From the NCBI GenBank assembly GCA_030696235.1, contig JAUYSN010000157.1, positions 1-8,069 on the forward strand: a DNA stretch of 8,069 nt. The letters run 5' to 3'. The position numbers were made by a program, and so were the translations under genes. Shown here piece after piece: positions 1-6,549 of the stretch (position 1 is its first letter; every line of letters starts with the position of its first letter). The notes beneath the pieces are model-generated. The model searched no databases. It was not told the origin of the DNA and saw nothing but the letters and a program-made list of their open reading frames with translations. The stretch comes from Sulfuricella sp. Lineage in GTDB: Bacteria > Pseudomonadota > Gammaproteobacteria > Burkholderiales > Sulfuricellaceae.

Positions 1-124
1 TCGGCTGCAAATCCGCCTGAGCGGTCCATATTTCGCCGCTTTTTTGGTCAATAGAACGACTATTGACCTGCAAAACCGGCAAAATCTGTCCTCGCCCAGC
101 CGAATTTTCGCTTCGATTCTTCAA
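1..124 (-). CDS. possible start of the gene downstream of pilH (partial, unidentified)
   Basis: On the minus strand an open frame runs without a stop from a TTG that overlaps the pilH stop codon (TTGA, positions 121-124) to the window edge, giving 41 codons. The product would begin [12 protein letters not shown] and continue with a hydrophilic stretch containing VNSRSIDQKSGEIW; no domain is recognisable. In pil-chemotaxis clusters pilI (CheW-like) normally follows pilH, but this sequence does not look like a PilI N-terminus to me. There is no convincing Shine-Dalgarno sequence before the TTG, and another minus-strand frame is also open throughout, so openness alone is weak evidence. Alternatives are a non-coding spacer or a start lying outside the window. 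Confidence 0.25.
   Translation of the reverse strand, partial: MKNRSENSAGRGQILPVLQVNSRSIDQKSGEIWTAQADLQP
46..68. repeat. perfect 9-bp inverted repeat with 5-nt loop
   Basis: GGTCAATAG (46-54) is followed by five bases and then its exact reverse complement CTATTGACC (60-68). It lies just beyond the 3' end of pilH. It is not a canonical terminator for pilH: reading the minus strand, the hairpin is followed by a run of A rather than T. The T-run (40-45) lies on the wrong side for plus-strand transcription as well. Possible roles are an mRNA-stabilising hairpin or an operator; if the possible partial reading frame here is real, the palindrome lies within coding sequence. Confidence 0.5.
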
Positions 125-498
125 GGCCGACAGGCTGCTAGTGCCGTAATTTTTTTCAGCAGCTCGTCCTGGTTCACCGGTTTGACGATGTAATCCTTGG
201 CGCCCTGCCGCATTCCCCATACCTTATCGGTTTCCTGCCCCTTGGTGGTGCACATGATGACAGGAATATCCTTGGTTTCATCATCCTTGGTGATTGCCCG
301 TGTCGCCTGGAAGCCGTTCAGACCCGGCATCACCACATCCATGAGGATCAAGTCAGGCTTTTCCTGCTTGGCTTTGGTGATTGCCTCCTCGCCACTTTCG
401 GCGGTAACCACCTGATACCCCTGTTTACTCAACAAGCCACTGAGGAAGAATCTTTCGGTAGGCGAATCATCCACGACCATAATCTTATTGATAGCCAT
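121..498 (-). CDS. pilH: PilH-like single-domain response regulator of twitching chemotaxis
   Basis: This is a stand-alone CheY-type receiver domain of 125 aa with no output domain. Seen in the sequence: acidic pair D10-D11, phosphoacceptor D54 (in [13 protein letters not shown]), switch threonine T84 or T85, and conserved K106 followed by P107. The segment [23 protein letters not shown] is typical of PilH proteins in the Pil-Chp (type IV pilus) chemotaxis system; PilH is thought to modulate pilus retraction and signalling downstream of the ChpA/PilL kinase. The ATG start lies 11 nt after the pilG stop and has an AGGGAA-type ribosome site, so it is co-transcribed with pilG. The family is sure; the specific pilH name rests on sequence feel plus the neighbouring pilG and the thiD/hemL synteny. 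The gene ends in TGA, which overlaps a possible TTG start of another frame. Confidence 0.85.
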   Translation of the reverse strand: MAINKIMVVDDSPTERFFLSGLLSKQGYQVVTAESGEEAITKAKQEKPDLILMDVVMPGLNGFQATRAITKDDETKDIPVIMCTTKGQETDKVWGMRQGAKDYIVKPVNQDELLKKITALAACRP

Positions 499-509
499 TT
501 GTTCCCTTT

Positions 510-914
510 CTAGCTGACACTGCGCTGGGCCATGTACTGACCCACGGTTTTAAGCAGACTTTCCTTGGTAAAAGGTTTAGTCAAATATTCATCCGATCCC
601 ACCATCCTGCCGCGAGCGCGGTCGAACAAACCATCCTTGCTGGATAGCATGATAACGGGAGTGACTTTGAATTTTGGGTTTTTCTTGATCAGCGCACAAG
701 TCTGGTAGCCATCCAGGCGCGGCATCATGATGTCAACGAAAATGACATCGGGTTGATGGTCGGCAATCTTGGATAGCGCGTCAAACCCATCTTCGGCGAG
801 GATAACCTCACACCCGGCCTTCACCAGAAAAATCTCGGCGCTGCGGCGTATGGTGTTACTGTCATCAATCACCATCACCTTGGTTCCCGCAAGGGTTTGT
901 GTTTCTCCGCTCAC
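510..914 (-). CDS. pilG: PilG-like single-domain response regulator of twitching chemotaxis
   Basis: This is a second stand-alone CheY-like receiver of 134 aa. Seen: acidic pair D17-D18 (VMVIDDSNTIRRSAE), phosphoacceptor D61 (VIFVDIMMPRLDG), S91/S92 at the switch position and K113-P114. The motifs DDSNTIRRSAE and LSSKDGLFDRARGR match PilG proteins of the type IV pilus chemosensory pathway, where PilG acts on pilus extension through the PilB/FimX side. The start is GTG (912-914, read on the minus strand) and is well supported: a strong GGAGGAGG ribosome site occupies 918-925, with its GGAGG core ending 6 nt before the start codon. It is the first gene of a minus-strand operon with pilH, divergent from thiD. 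In many betaproteobacteria a rubredoxin gene lies between thiD and pilG; none is present here. Confidence 0.87.
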   Translation of the reverse strand: MSGETQTLAGTKVMVIDDSNTIRRSAEIFLVKAGCEVILAEDGFDALSKIADHQPDVIFVDIMMPRLDGYQTCALIKKNPKFKVTPVIMLSSKDGLFDRARGRMVGSDEYLTKPFTKESLLKTVGQYMAQRSVS

Positions 915-961
915 TCGCCTCCTCCAGGCTTTTATTTATCCAGGACTATCCACCCTGTTCC

Positions 962-1014
962 GCAATAGTATCAGCCTTTGAGGCTATCTTGAAGATACAA
1001 TTTTCGACTATTGC
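962..1014. repeat. nested inverted repeats in the pilG-thiD divergent region
   Basis: Three complementary pairs nest or sit side by side. GCAATAG (962-968) pairs with CTATTGC (1008-1014). GTATC (968-972) pairs with GATAC (994-998). Inside, AGCCT (973-977) pairs with AGGCT (981-985) around a 3-nt loop, while TATCTT (985-990) and AAGATA (992-997) form a competing 6-bp palindrome with a 1-nt centre. The arrangement could form a branched hairpin in RNA or serve as a dyad binding site for a regulator acting on both divergent promoters. The region is AT-rich relative to the genes. Function is unknown. Confidence 0.45.
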
Positions 1015-1019
1015 ATAAT
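989..1019 (+). promoter_or_regulatory. weak candidate sigma-70 promoter for thiD-thiE-hemL
   Basis: TTGAAG (989-994) resembles a -35 box in four of six positions and CATAAT (1014-1019) matches the -10 consensus in five of six. The spacer is 19 bp, longer than the ideal 17, so strength would be low. Transcription from about 1026 would give a leader of roughly 125 nt before thiD. The leader shows no TPP-riboswitch signature: the conserved CTGAGA and its partner region are absent. The candidate overlaps the nested inverted repeats of the same region. Confidence 0.3.
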
Positions 1020-1151
1020 AAATTTTTTCAGGTAAAGCGCCTTGTCATAACTCATTCGGAAAAATGCCGGGAATCTCCCCGTCAATTTAGGTTAAGATAC
1101 GGTCTTTCGATCAACCCCTACCCCCGTAGGTACCACCCGATTTTTTCCGGC

Positions 1152-2009
1152 ATGACAACGTCCGAACTCATGGCAAACACTCGTGAAACACCCCCGCTCG
1201 TCCTTACTTTTGCCGCTTCCGATCCGAGTGGCGGCGCCGGCCTGCAGGCTGACATCCTGACCTTATCCAGTATGGGATGCCACCCCCTGTCGGTGGTCAC
1301 CGCCATCACGGTCCAGGACACGCTGGGCGTGGAGGATGTGATGGCCATGGAGGCCGAATGGGTTGCCGACCAGGCGCGTTGCGTACTGGAAGACATGCCG
1401 GTGGGGGTTTTCAAGGTTGGCCTGATCGGCAGCGTGGAAAATGTTGCCGCCATCGCCGAGGTGGTCGCCGATTACCCGGACATCCCGCTGATATTGGATC
1501 CGGTGCTAGCCTCCGGCCGGGGAGACGAGCTGGCCGGCGACGACATCCTCACCGCCTTGCTGGAAATGCTCATTCCCCAGACCACCCTGCTCACGCCCAA
1601 CAGCCTGGAAGCTCGGCGTATCGCACAGCTCGATGACGACGAGGGCGATGCCGAACCGGATCTCGCCGAATGCGCCCGGCGCATCATCGATATGGGCTGC
1701 GAATACGTGCTGATCACCGGCACCCATGAAAATACCCCCCAGGTGGTGAATACGCTCTACGGCGAAAGCGGCGTGTTGCGCACCGACAGCTGGCCGCGCC
1801 TGCCGGGCAGCTACCACGGTTCGGGCTGCACCCTGGCATCCGCGATCGCCGCCTCGATCGCCCACGGCCTGGATATCCCTGAAGCGGTGAAGGAAGCACA
1901 GGAATTCACCTGGCAAACGTTGAAAGCCGGTTTCCGCCCGGGTATGGGGCAACACATTCCCGACCGTCTTTTCTGGGCGCGCGAGGAAGAAGATGCCGCC
2001 CGCGATTAG
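1152..2009 (+). CDS. thiD: hydroxymethylpyrimidine/phosphomethylpyrimidine kinase
   Basis: ThiD phosphorylates HMP and then HMP-P to HMP-PP, the pyrimidine substrate used by ThiE in thiamine synthesis; it is a cytoplasmic ribokinase-fold enzyme. From the chosen ATG the product is 285 aa (about 266 in E. coli). Seen: substrate-site motif AASDPSGGAGLQAD from residue 21, DPVLASGRGDEL mid-protein, LLTPNSLEARRIA, the LITGTH strand, and the C-terminal anion-hole/ATP motif HGSGCTLASAIAASIAHG with G223-S-G-C226-T. The open frame extends upstream to a TTG at 1011, but the first ~47 residues are basic and do not resemble the family, so ATG 1152 is preferred. ATG 1170 (279 aa) is possible. Neither has a good ribosome site. 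The 3' end overlaps thiE by 17 nt, indicating translational coupling. Confidence 0.9.
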   Translation: MTTSELMANTRETPPLVLTFAASDPSGGAGLQADILTLSSMGCHPLSVVTAITVQDTLGVEDVMAMEAEWVADQARCVLEDMPVGVFKVGLIGSVENVAAIAEVVADYPDIPLILDPVLASGRGDELAGDDILTALLEMLIPQTTLLTPNSLEARRIAQLDDDEGDAEPDLAECARRIIDMGCEYVLITGTHENTPQVVNTLYGESGVLRTDSWPRLPGSYHGSGCTLASAIAASIAHGLDIPEAVKEAQEFTWQTLKAGFRPGMGQHIPDRLFWAREEEDAARD

Positions 2010-2637
2010 CGGTCTTTATGCCATCACCCCGGAATGCGCCGACACCGAAAGTCTGGTGCAACAGGTCAGACAAGCCTTGTCAGGCGGTGCACACCTGGTG
2101 CAATACCGCAACAAGGGGGGCGATATTGCATTGCGCCACGAGCAGGCCAGCGAATTGCTGACGCTGTGCAGACATTTCCATGTGCCGCTGATCATCAATG
2201 ACGACATTCGCCTCGCCGACCTGACCGGTGCGGACGGAGTCCATCTGGGCAAGGACGACGGCGGCGTGCGCGAAGCCCGGCTGATCCTCGGCCCGGATAA
2301 AATCATCGGCGTGTCTTGTTATAATGACTTGCAACGGGCGCTCGATGCCGAAGCCCATGGCGCGAATTATGTCGCCTTCGGCAGCTTCTTCCCATCGCCA
2401 ACCAAACCCGGCGCGGCTGTGGCGCCTTTAACTCTTTTGCACGAAGCGAAGCGCAGCCTGAACATACCGGTCGTCGCCATCGGCGGCATCACTGCGGATA
2501 ACGTCAACGCCCTGATCGAAGCCGGCACCGACGCCGTGGCTGTTATCTCTGCGCTATTCGACAGCGATGATGTCGGGGCAGCCGCCAGCCGCTTTGCCGT
2601 ATTGTTCGAAAAATCAATCCACCATACATTGCACTAA
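1993..2637 (+). CDS. thiE: thiamine phosphate synthase
   Basis: ThiE joins HMP-PP (made by ThiD) with thiazole phosphate to give thiamine phosphate and pyrophosphate. The 214-aa product has a TIM-barrel fold and the usual family length. Seen: YAIT at 9-12, QYRNK at 37-41 (family QYRxK), NDD at 69-71, [11 protein letters not shown] at 79-89 carrying Mg/pyrophosphate ligands, SCYN at 108-111, [11 protein letters not shown] at 129-139 (the FPTxTK position, here SPTK), and AIGGIT at 162-167 plus VISALF for phosphate binding. The ATG lies inside the end of thiD and is preceded by GAGGAAG (1982-1988). hemL follows after 10 nt. All key residues appear intact. The thiazole-branch genes are not in the window. 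Confidence 0.93.
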   Translation: MPPAISGLYAITPECADTESLVQQVRQALSGGAHLVQYRNKGGDIALRHEQASELLTLCRHFHVPLIINDDIRLADLTGADGVHLGKDDGGVREARLILGPDKIIGVSCYNDLQRALDAEAHGANYVAFGSFFPSPTKPGAAVAPLTLLHEAKRSLNIPVVAIGGITADNVNALIEAGTDAVAVISALFDSDDVGAAASRFAVLFEKSIHHTLH

Positions 2638-2639
2638 GG
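2636..2639 (+). promoter_or_regulatory. ribosome binding site deciding the hemL start
   Basis: AAGG sits across the thiE stop codon. It is only 2 nt from the first in-frame ATG (2642) but 8 nt from the second (2648), so the second ATG, giving [12 protein letters not shown], is the better start. It also matches the usual HemL N-terminus. Confidence 0.5.
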
Positions 2640-2647
2640 TAATGACC

Positions 2648-3934
2648 ATGACCTCACGCAACCAGCAGCTTTTCGAGAAATCACTCCAGTTCATCCCCGG
2701 CGGCGTCAATTCTCCGGTGCGGGCTTTCGGCTCGGTCGGCGGCACGCCGGTGTTTTTCAAGCGCGGCGCCGGCGCCACCGTCTGGGACGAGGACGGCCAG
2801 GCATATATCGATTACGTCGGCTCCTGGGGACCGATGATCCTCGGCCACGCCCACCCCGAGGTGGTCAAGGCGGTGCAGGAAACCGCCGCCAACGGCCTGA
2901 GCTTCGGCGCGCCCACTGCGCTTGAGCTGGAGATGGCCGAGACCCTGTGCTCTCTGCTGCCGGGCATGGATCAGGTGCGCCTAGTCAGCTCCGGCACCGA
3001 GGCCACCATGAGCGCCATCCGCTTGGCGCGAGGCTTTACCGGCAGAAGCAAATTCATCAAGTTCGAAGGCTGTTACCATGGCCACGCCGACTCGCTGCTG
3101 GTCAAGGCCGGCTCCGGCGCACTCACCTTCGGCCAACCCAGCTCCGGCGGGGTGCCAGCAGAAACTGCAGCGCATACCCTGGTACTGGCCTACAACGACA
3201 GCGCCGCACTGGCGGAAACCTTCAGGAAAATCGGCAACGAAATTGCTGCGGTGATCGTCGAGCCGGTGGCCGGCAACATGAACCTGGTCGCGCCCAGGCC
3301 CGAGTTCCTCAAGGCGCTGCGCGAACTGTGCACCCAGCACGGCAGCGTGCTGATCTTCGACGAAGTGATGACCGGCTTCCGCGTCGGGCCGAAGTGCGCC
3401 CAGGGCCTGTTCGGCATCGTTCCCGACCTGACCACGCTCGGCAAGGTGATCGGTGGCGGCATGCCGGTCGGGGCGTTCGGCGGGCGTCGTGACATCATGC
3501 AGAAGCTCGCTCCACTCGGCCCCGTATACCAGGCCGGCACCCTGTCCGGCAACCCGGTGGCGGTGGCGGCCGGACTAACCACGCTCAGGCTGGTGCAGGC
3601 TCCGGGCTTCTACGACAAACTGGCCGCAGCAACCCGCAAGCTGATCGATGGCTTGACCGCTGCGGCCAAGAAGCATGGGGTGACTTTTTCGGCTCAGTCC
3701 GTCGGCGGCATGTTCGGCGTCTACTTCCGCGCCACGCCCCCGACCAGCTATGCCGAAGTGATGGAATGCGACAAGACCGCCTTCAACCATTTCTTCCACG
3801 CCATGCTGGAAAAAGGCATCTACCTTGCGCCTTCCGCATTCGAGGCAGGATTCGTTTCCGCTGCCCACAGCGCGGAGGATATCGACAAGACCATTCAGGC
3901 GGCAAGCGAGGTCTTCAGTCAAATGGCAAGCTGA
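2648..3934 (+). CDS. hemL: glutamate-1-semialdehyde 2,1-aminomutase
   Basis: HemL is a PLP enzyme that converts glutamate-1-semialdehyde to 5-aminolevulinate, the committed tetrapyrrole precursor of the C5 pathway for haem and related cofactors. The product is 428 aa, very close to the family norm (426 in E. coli). Seen: [12 protein letters not shown] at the N-terminus, [20 protein letters not shown] (PLP phosphate region), [33 protein letters not shown] with the PLP-pyridine aspartate, and the Schiff-base lysine K266 in [19 protein letters not shown] (E. coli K265). The start is set by ribosome-site spacing (ATG 2648 rather than 2642 or further upstream in the same frame). It is the third gene of the thiD-thiE-hemL operon, a conserved betaproteobacterial arrangement although the two pathways do not share intermediates. 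No damage is visible. Confidence 0.96.
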   Translation: MTSRNQQLFEKSLQFIPGGVNSPVRAFGSVGGTPVFFKRGAGATVWDEDGQAYIDYVGSWGPMILGHAHPEVVKAVQETAANGLSFGAPTALELEMAETLCSLLPGMDQVRLVSSGTEATMSAIRLARGFTGRSKFIKFEGCYHGHADSLLVKAGSGALTFGQPSSGGVPAETAAHTLVLAYNDSAALAETFRKIGNEIAAVIVEPVAGNMNLVAPRPEFLKALRELCTQHGSVLIFDEVMTGFRVGPKCAQGLFGIVPDLTTLGKVIGGGMPVGAFGGRRDIMQKLAPLGPVYQAGTLSGNPVAVAAGLTTLRLVQAPGFYDKLAAATRKLIDGLTAAAKKHGVTFSAQSVGGMFGVYFRATPPTSYAEVMECDKTAFNHFFHAMLEKGIYLAPSAFEAGFVSAAHSAEDIDKTIQAASEVFSQMAS

Positions 3935-3960
3935 AGCGCGCCGGTCTATGGCATTTTCCT

Positions 3961-4000
3961 TTGAATTTCGATACTATTAAACTTAGTCTAAATTGAGGAA
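3961..4000 (+). promoter_or_regulatory. candidate promoter region and ribosome site of the moxR gene
   Basis: The 72-nt gap between hemL and the ATPase gene is AT-rich in its second half. Possible -35 TTGAAT (3961-3966) with a poor -10 TAGTCT (3984-3989) at 17 bp, or a better -10 TACTAT (3972-3977) with no good -35. A clear ribosome site GAGGAA (3995-4000) ends 6 nt before the ATG at 4007. No terminator hairpin follows hemL, so read-through from the thi-hem operon is possible. Confidence 0.3.
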
Positions 4001-4006
4001 TCTGCC

Positions 4007-5053
4007 ATGCGCCCGGCCCAACTTTCCACCATCCTGGATCGCGAATTTCTAAGCGCACGGGAAGGGCATCACACACCCGTCATGTTATGGGGCCCACCGG
4101 GCGTGGGCAAATCCCAGATCATCGCCCAGGTTGCTGCACGCCACGGGGTGCCGATGATCGACATCCGCCTGTCGCAAATGGAGCCCTCCGACCTGCGCGG
4201 CATTCCGTTTCGAATCGAGGATCGCGTTGAATGGGCCATCCCCTCGATGCTGCCCGATGCCAAAAGGCATGGCCCGCAAGGCATCCTGTTTCTGGATGAA
4301 ATCACCTCGGCGCCGCCCAGCGTTTCCGCGGCGGCCTACCAGCTGATTCTCGACCGCCGCCTGGGCGCCTATCAAATTCCGGAAAGCTGGGCGATTTTTG
4401 CTGCCGGCAACCGCCAGGGCGATCGCGGCGTCACCTATACCATGCCGGCGCCGCTGGCCAACCGCTTTTCCCATTTCGAGGTCGAAGCCAATCTCGACGA
4501 CTGGGTCGTCTGGGCCTACGCCAACCACATCGACGAACGCCTGATCGGCTTTCTGCGCTTCCGTCCCGAACTGCTGTTCGATTTCGACCCGGCGCACAAC
4601 CCCGTCGCCTTCCCCAGCCCGCGTTCGTGGGAATTTGCCCACCGCGCGCTGCAAAAATTCGGCGACCACCCCGAGCTATTGCTGCCCACTCTGCAAGCCT
4701 GCGTCGGGCCGGCAGCCGGGCTCGAACTCAACGCCTTCATCGAGAACCTTGACCGCATGCCGGACCTGGATGCGATCCTGCGCGGTGAAGAAGTCCCCGT
4801 GCCGCGCGAAATAGACCTTCAGTATGCCGTCGCCTCCGCCCTGGTGGGCCGCGCCATTCGCGCCAAAGGCAGCCCCGATGCACGCGAAGTTCATGGCCAC
4901 ATCCTGGATTACGCCAGCCGCTTTCCGCTGCGCGAGATGGGTATCATGCTGGTTTCAGACATGCACCGCGCCATCGGCCAGAACCTGTTCGCCGTGCCGC
5001 AGTTTTCAAAATGGGCCAACGCCGTCGCCGACCTGATGCTGTATGAGATGTGA
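4007..5053 (+). CDS. MoxR-family AAA+ ATPase
   Basis: The 348-aa product is a cytoplasmic AAA+ ATPase of the MoxR type. Members of this family typically pair with a VWA-domain protein and act as chaperones in assembly, cofactor insertion or activation of enzyme complexes (for example the NorQ/NorD and CbbQ/CbbO pairs). Seen: Walker A GPPGVGKS at 29-36, Walker B ILFLDE at 93-98, sensor-1 asparagine N135 in FAAGNRQGD, candidate arginine-finger R153 in PLANRFSHF, and a sensor-2-like SPRSWEF further on. About 195 residues of helical C-terminal region follow. The start is supported by GAGGAA at 6-nt spacing. The next gene encodes a VWA-like partner, which fits the family pattern; its substrate is not known from sequence. 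The nearest sulfur-related gene is the DsrS-like one two genes downstream. Confidence 0.9.
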   Translation: MRPAQLSTILDREFLSAREGHHTPVMLWGPPGVGKSQIIAQVAARHGVPMIDIRLSQMEPSDLRGIPFRIEDRVEWAIPSMLPDAKRHGPQGILFLDEITSAPPSVSAAAYQLILDRRLGAYQIPESWAIFAAGNRQGDRGVTYTMPAPLANRFSHFEVEANLDDWVVWAYANHIDERLIGFLRFRPELLFDFDPAHNPVAFPSPRSWEFAHRALQKFGDHPELLLPTLQACVGPAAGLELNAFIENLDRMPDLDAILRGEEVPVPREIDLQYAVASALVGRAIRAKGSPDAREVHGHILDYASRFPLREMGIMLVSDMHRAIGQNLFAVPQFSKWANAVADLMLYEM

Positions 5054-5072
5054 TTTTGAAAAAAACCATTCG

Positions 5073-5172
5073 CCACGAATTACACGAATGTTCACGAATT
5101 AACACGAATGAAACACCCCTCAACATCGGTTCATTCGTGTTAATTCGTGGCCGTTATTCGTGTCATTCGTGG
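5073..5172. repeat. intergenic inverted repeat A, CACGAAT units
   Basis: The 149-nt gap after moxR is dominated by this element. The left arm has four CACGAAT units starting at 5074, 5083, 5093 and 5103. The right arm has four reverse-complement ATTCGTG units starting at 5133, 5143, 5156 and 5165. The inner 20 bases (5093-5112) pair perfectly with 5130-5149 around a 17-nt loop. The outer 20 bases (5073-5092) pair with 5153-5172 at 16 of 20 positions, after a 3-nt insertion in the right arm. A degenerate CTCGTGG (5186-5192) follows. It should form a strong hairpin in the mRNA between two co-directional genes. No T-run follows, so it is not a classical terminator. Confidence 0.92.
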
Positions 5173-5202
5173 TTATTGTTTTTCCCTCGTGGTTAGCAAT
5201 TC

Positions 5203-6450
5203 ATGGCCGACATCGAAACCAAGCTGGCTGCGGCCCGCACCCGGCTGATTCTGGACAAGCCATTCCTCGGCGCCTTGGCGCTGCGCCTGCCGATGGTCGC
5301 CGCCGATCCGAAGTGGTGCCAGACCACCGCAACGGATGCCCGCAGCTTTTACTACAATCCTGACTACATCGACTCTCTGAGTCTGGAACAGACCCAGTTC
5401 GTCCTCGCCCATGAGGCGCTGCACTGCGCGCTGTCCCATTTCGCGCGGCGCCAGCACCGGGTCAAGTTACGTTGGGACGTCGCCTGCGACCATGCCATCA
5501 ACCCGCTGCTGGTCAAGGACGGCCTCAAGCCGCCACCCGGCGCGCTGGTGCTGGACAGCTTCGAGGGCATGACGGCGGAGGAAATCTATCCCTGCATAGC
5601 CGAAAACAACACCGACCAGCCGATGGATCAGCACATCTATGACGGCGAGGACATAGACCCGACCAGCAGCGGCCAGCAGCAAGGCGACGAGCAGCGCGAA
5701 GGCGGTCAGGGCCAGCAATCCGATCCGCAAAACCAGCCCCAATCCGGCGGCAGTTCTCAGGGCCAGCAGAAGGATGATCCGTCTGGCGGCGCTCCCCAAC
5801 CCAAGCCGCTGACCGCGGCGGAACGCGAGGCCCTTGCCGCGCAGTGGCAGCAGCGCCTCGCCGGTGCCGCCCAGCAAGCGCAGCAGGCCGGCAAACTGGG
5901 CGGACTGCTGGCGCGCATGGTGGGCGAGCTGCTGCAGCCGAAACTACCCTGGCGCATGCTGCTGGCCCGCTACATGACCCAGGTTGCCCGGGATGATTAC
6001 AGCTATATGCGCCCTTCGCGCCGCGAGGGGCAGATGATCCTGCCTTCCCTGAGGAGCTCCCAGGCGGATATCGTGGTCGCACTCGACACCAGCGGCTCGG
6101 TCAACAGCGAGGAGCTGAACGAATTTCTGGCCGAGATCGACGCTCTCAAAGGCCAGCTGCGTGCCCGGGTCACCCTGCATGCCTGCGACGCCACGCTGGC
6201 CGAAGGGGGGCCGTGGGTCTTCGAACCTTGGGAAGAATTCAAGTTGCCCAGGGAATTTCAGGGTGGGGGCGGCACGGATTTCAGGCCGGTGTTCGAGTGG
6301 GTCGAGCGCCAAGGCAGAACACCAGATCTGTTGCTTTACTTCACCGATGCCGAGGGTGACTTCCCCCCATCAGAACCTCATTACCCCGTAATCTGGCTGG
6401 TCAAAGGCAAGGCGCCGGTACCATGGGGGCAACGCATCCAGTTGAATTGA
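5203..6450 (+). CDS. DUF2201-type protein: HExxH metallopeptidase-like domain plus VWA-like domain
   Basis: The 415-aa product joins two domains. Residues ~1-145 form a putative metallopeptidase-like region with HEALHCALSH (H70-E71-x-x-H74, plus H79), a zinc-binding signature. Residues ~153-202 are a low-complexity Gln/Gly/Ser/Pro linker. The C-terminal part is VWA-like: the metal-site motif DTSGS at 295-299 (DxSxS), T358 in GGGGTDFRP and D382 in YFTDAEGD complete a plausible intact MIDAS. There is no signal peptide or membrane segment, so it is cytoplasmic. It follows a MoxR ATPase gene, the typical pairing, and probably acts as its substrate-binding or adaptor partner; whether it cleaves peptides is unknown. 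The ATG has no clear ribosome site, and the next Met (31) lies inside the domain, so this start is kept. The 149-nt gap upstream is filled by repeat A. Confidence 0.85.
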   Translation: MADIETKLAAARTRLILDKPFLGALALRLPMVAADPKWCQTTATDARSFYYNPDYIDSLSLEQTQFVLAHEALHCALSHFARRQHRVKLRWDVACDHAINPLLVKDGLKPPPGALVLDSFEGMTAEEIYPCIAENNTDQPMDQHIYDGEDIDPTSSGQQQGDEQREGGQGQQSDPQNQPQSGGSSQGQQKDDPSGGAPQPKPLTAAEREALAAQWQQRLAGAAQQAQQAGKLGGLLARMVGELLQPKLPWRMLLARYMTQVARDDYSYMRPSRREGQMILPSLRSSQADIVVALDTSGSVNSEELNEFLAEIDALKGQLRARVTLHACDATLAEGGPWVFEPWEEFKLPREFQGGGGTDFRPVFEWVERQGRTPDLLLYFTDAEGDFPPSEPHYPVIWLVKGKAPVPWGQRIQLN

Positions 6451-6458
6451 AAAACTTA

Positions 6459-6534
6459 ACCGCAAAGGGCGCGAAGGTTCGCAAAGGAAGGCAAAAGATA
6501 GTTTTCCTTTGCGAACCTTCGCGTCCCTCGCGGT
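6459..6534. repeat. intergenic inverted repeat B, CGCAAAGG/CGCGAAGG units
   Basis: This element fills the 99-nt gap between the VWA gene and the dsrS-like gene. The left arm (6459-6489) has units CGCAAAG at 6461, CGCGAAG at 6470 and CGCAAAG at 6480, then a decayed GGCAAAA. The right arm (6504-6534) carries CTTTGCG, CTTCGCG and a diverged CCTCGCG. The arms pair at 28 of 31 positions, with a perfect core of 20 bp (6470-6489 with 6504-6523) and a 14-nt loop. AAAAC at 6451-6455 can further pair with GTTTT at 6541-6545, next to the ribosome site of the following gene. No T-run follows the stem directly. Confidence 0.92.
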
Positions 6535-6549
6535 GAAAAGGTTTTATCC

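Noticed and set aside
46..68. Rho-independent terminator after pilH
   Set aside because: The hairpin is perfect, but no T-run follows it on the minus strand, and the plus-strand T-run precedes it.
57..1013. CGACTATTG at both ends of the pilGH segment (57-65 and 1005-1013) as flanking repeats of a mobile unit
   Set aside because: A shared 9-mer is expected many times by chance in 8 kb, and the sequence around the two copies does not match.
1020..1151. TPP riboswitch in the thiD leader
   Set aside because: No CTGAGA box or matching partner region is present; only a small CCTAC/GTAGG hairpin (1117-1130) was found.
1011..1151. N-terminal extension of ThiD from TTG 1011
   Set aside because: The extra ~47 residues are basic, unlike ThiD N-termini, and there is no ribosome site; the region is better read as leader.
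915..1151. Rubredoxin gene expected between pilG and thiD
   Set aside because: No CxxCG motif pair or suitable small open frame was seen on either strand, so it is recorded as absent.
1277..1636. Long alternative frames inside thiD and other genes, on both strands
   Set aside because: They overlap well-supported genes, have Arg/Gly/Pro-rich compositions typical of shadow frames in GC-rich DNA, and show no family motifs.
3971..3993. IscR-like palindrome upstream of moxR (ACTA ... TAGT)
   Set aside because: The spacing between the ACT and AGT halves is 9 nt instead of the 5 nt of the type 1 IscR motif, and the flanks do not match.
5073..5172. CRISPR-like short repeats
   Set aside because: Units are 7 bp with 2-3 nt linkers and form an inverted repeat; there are no spacers of CRISPR length and no cas genes.
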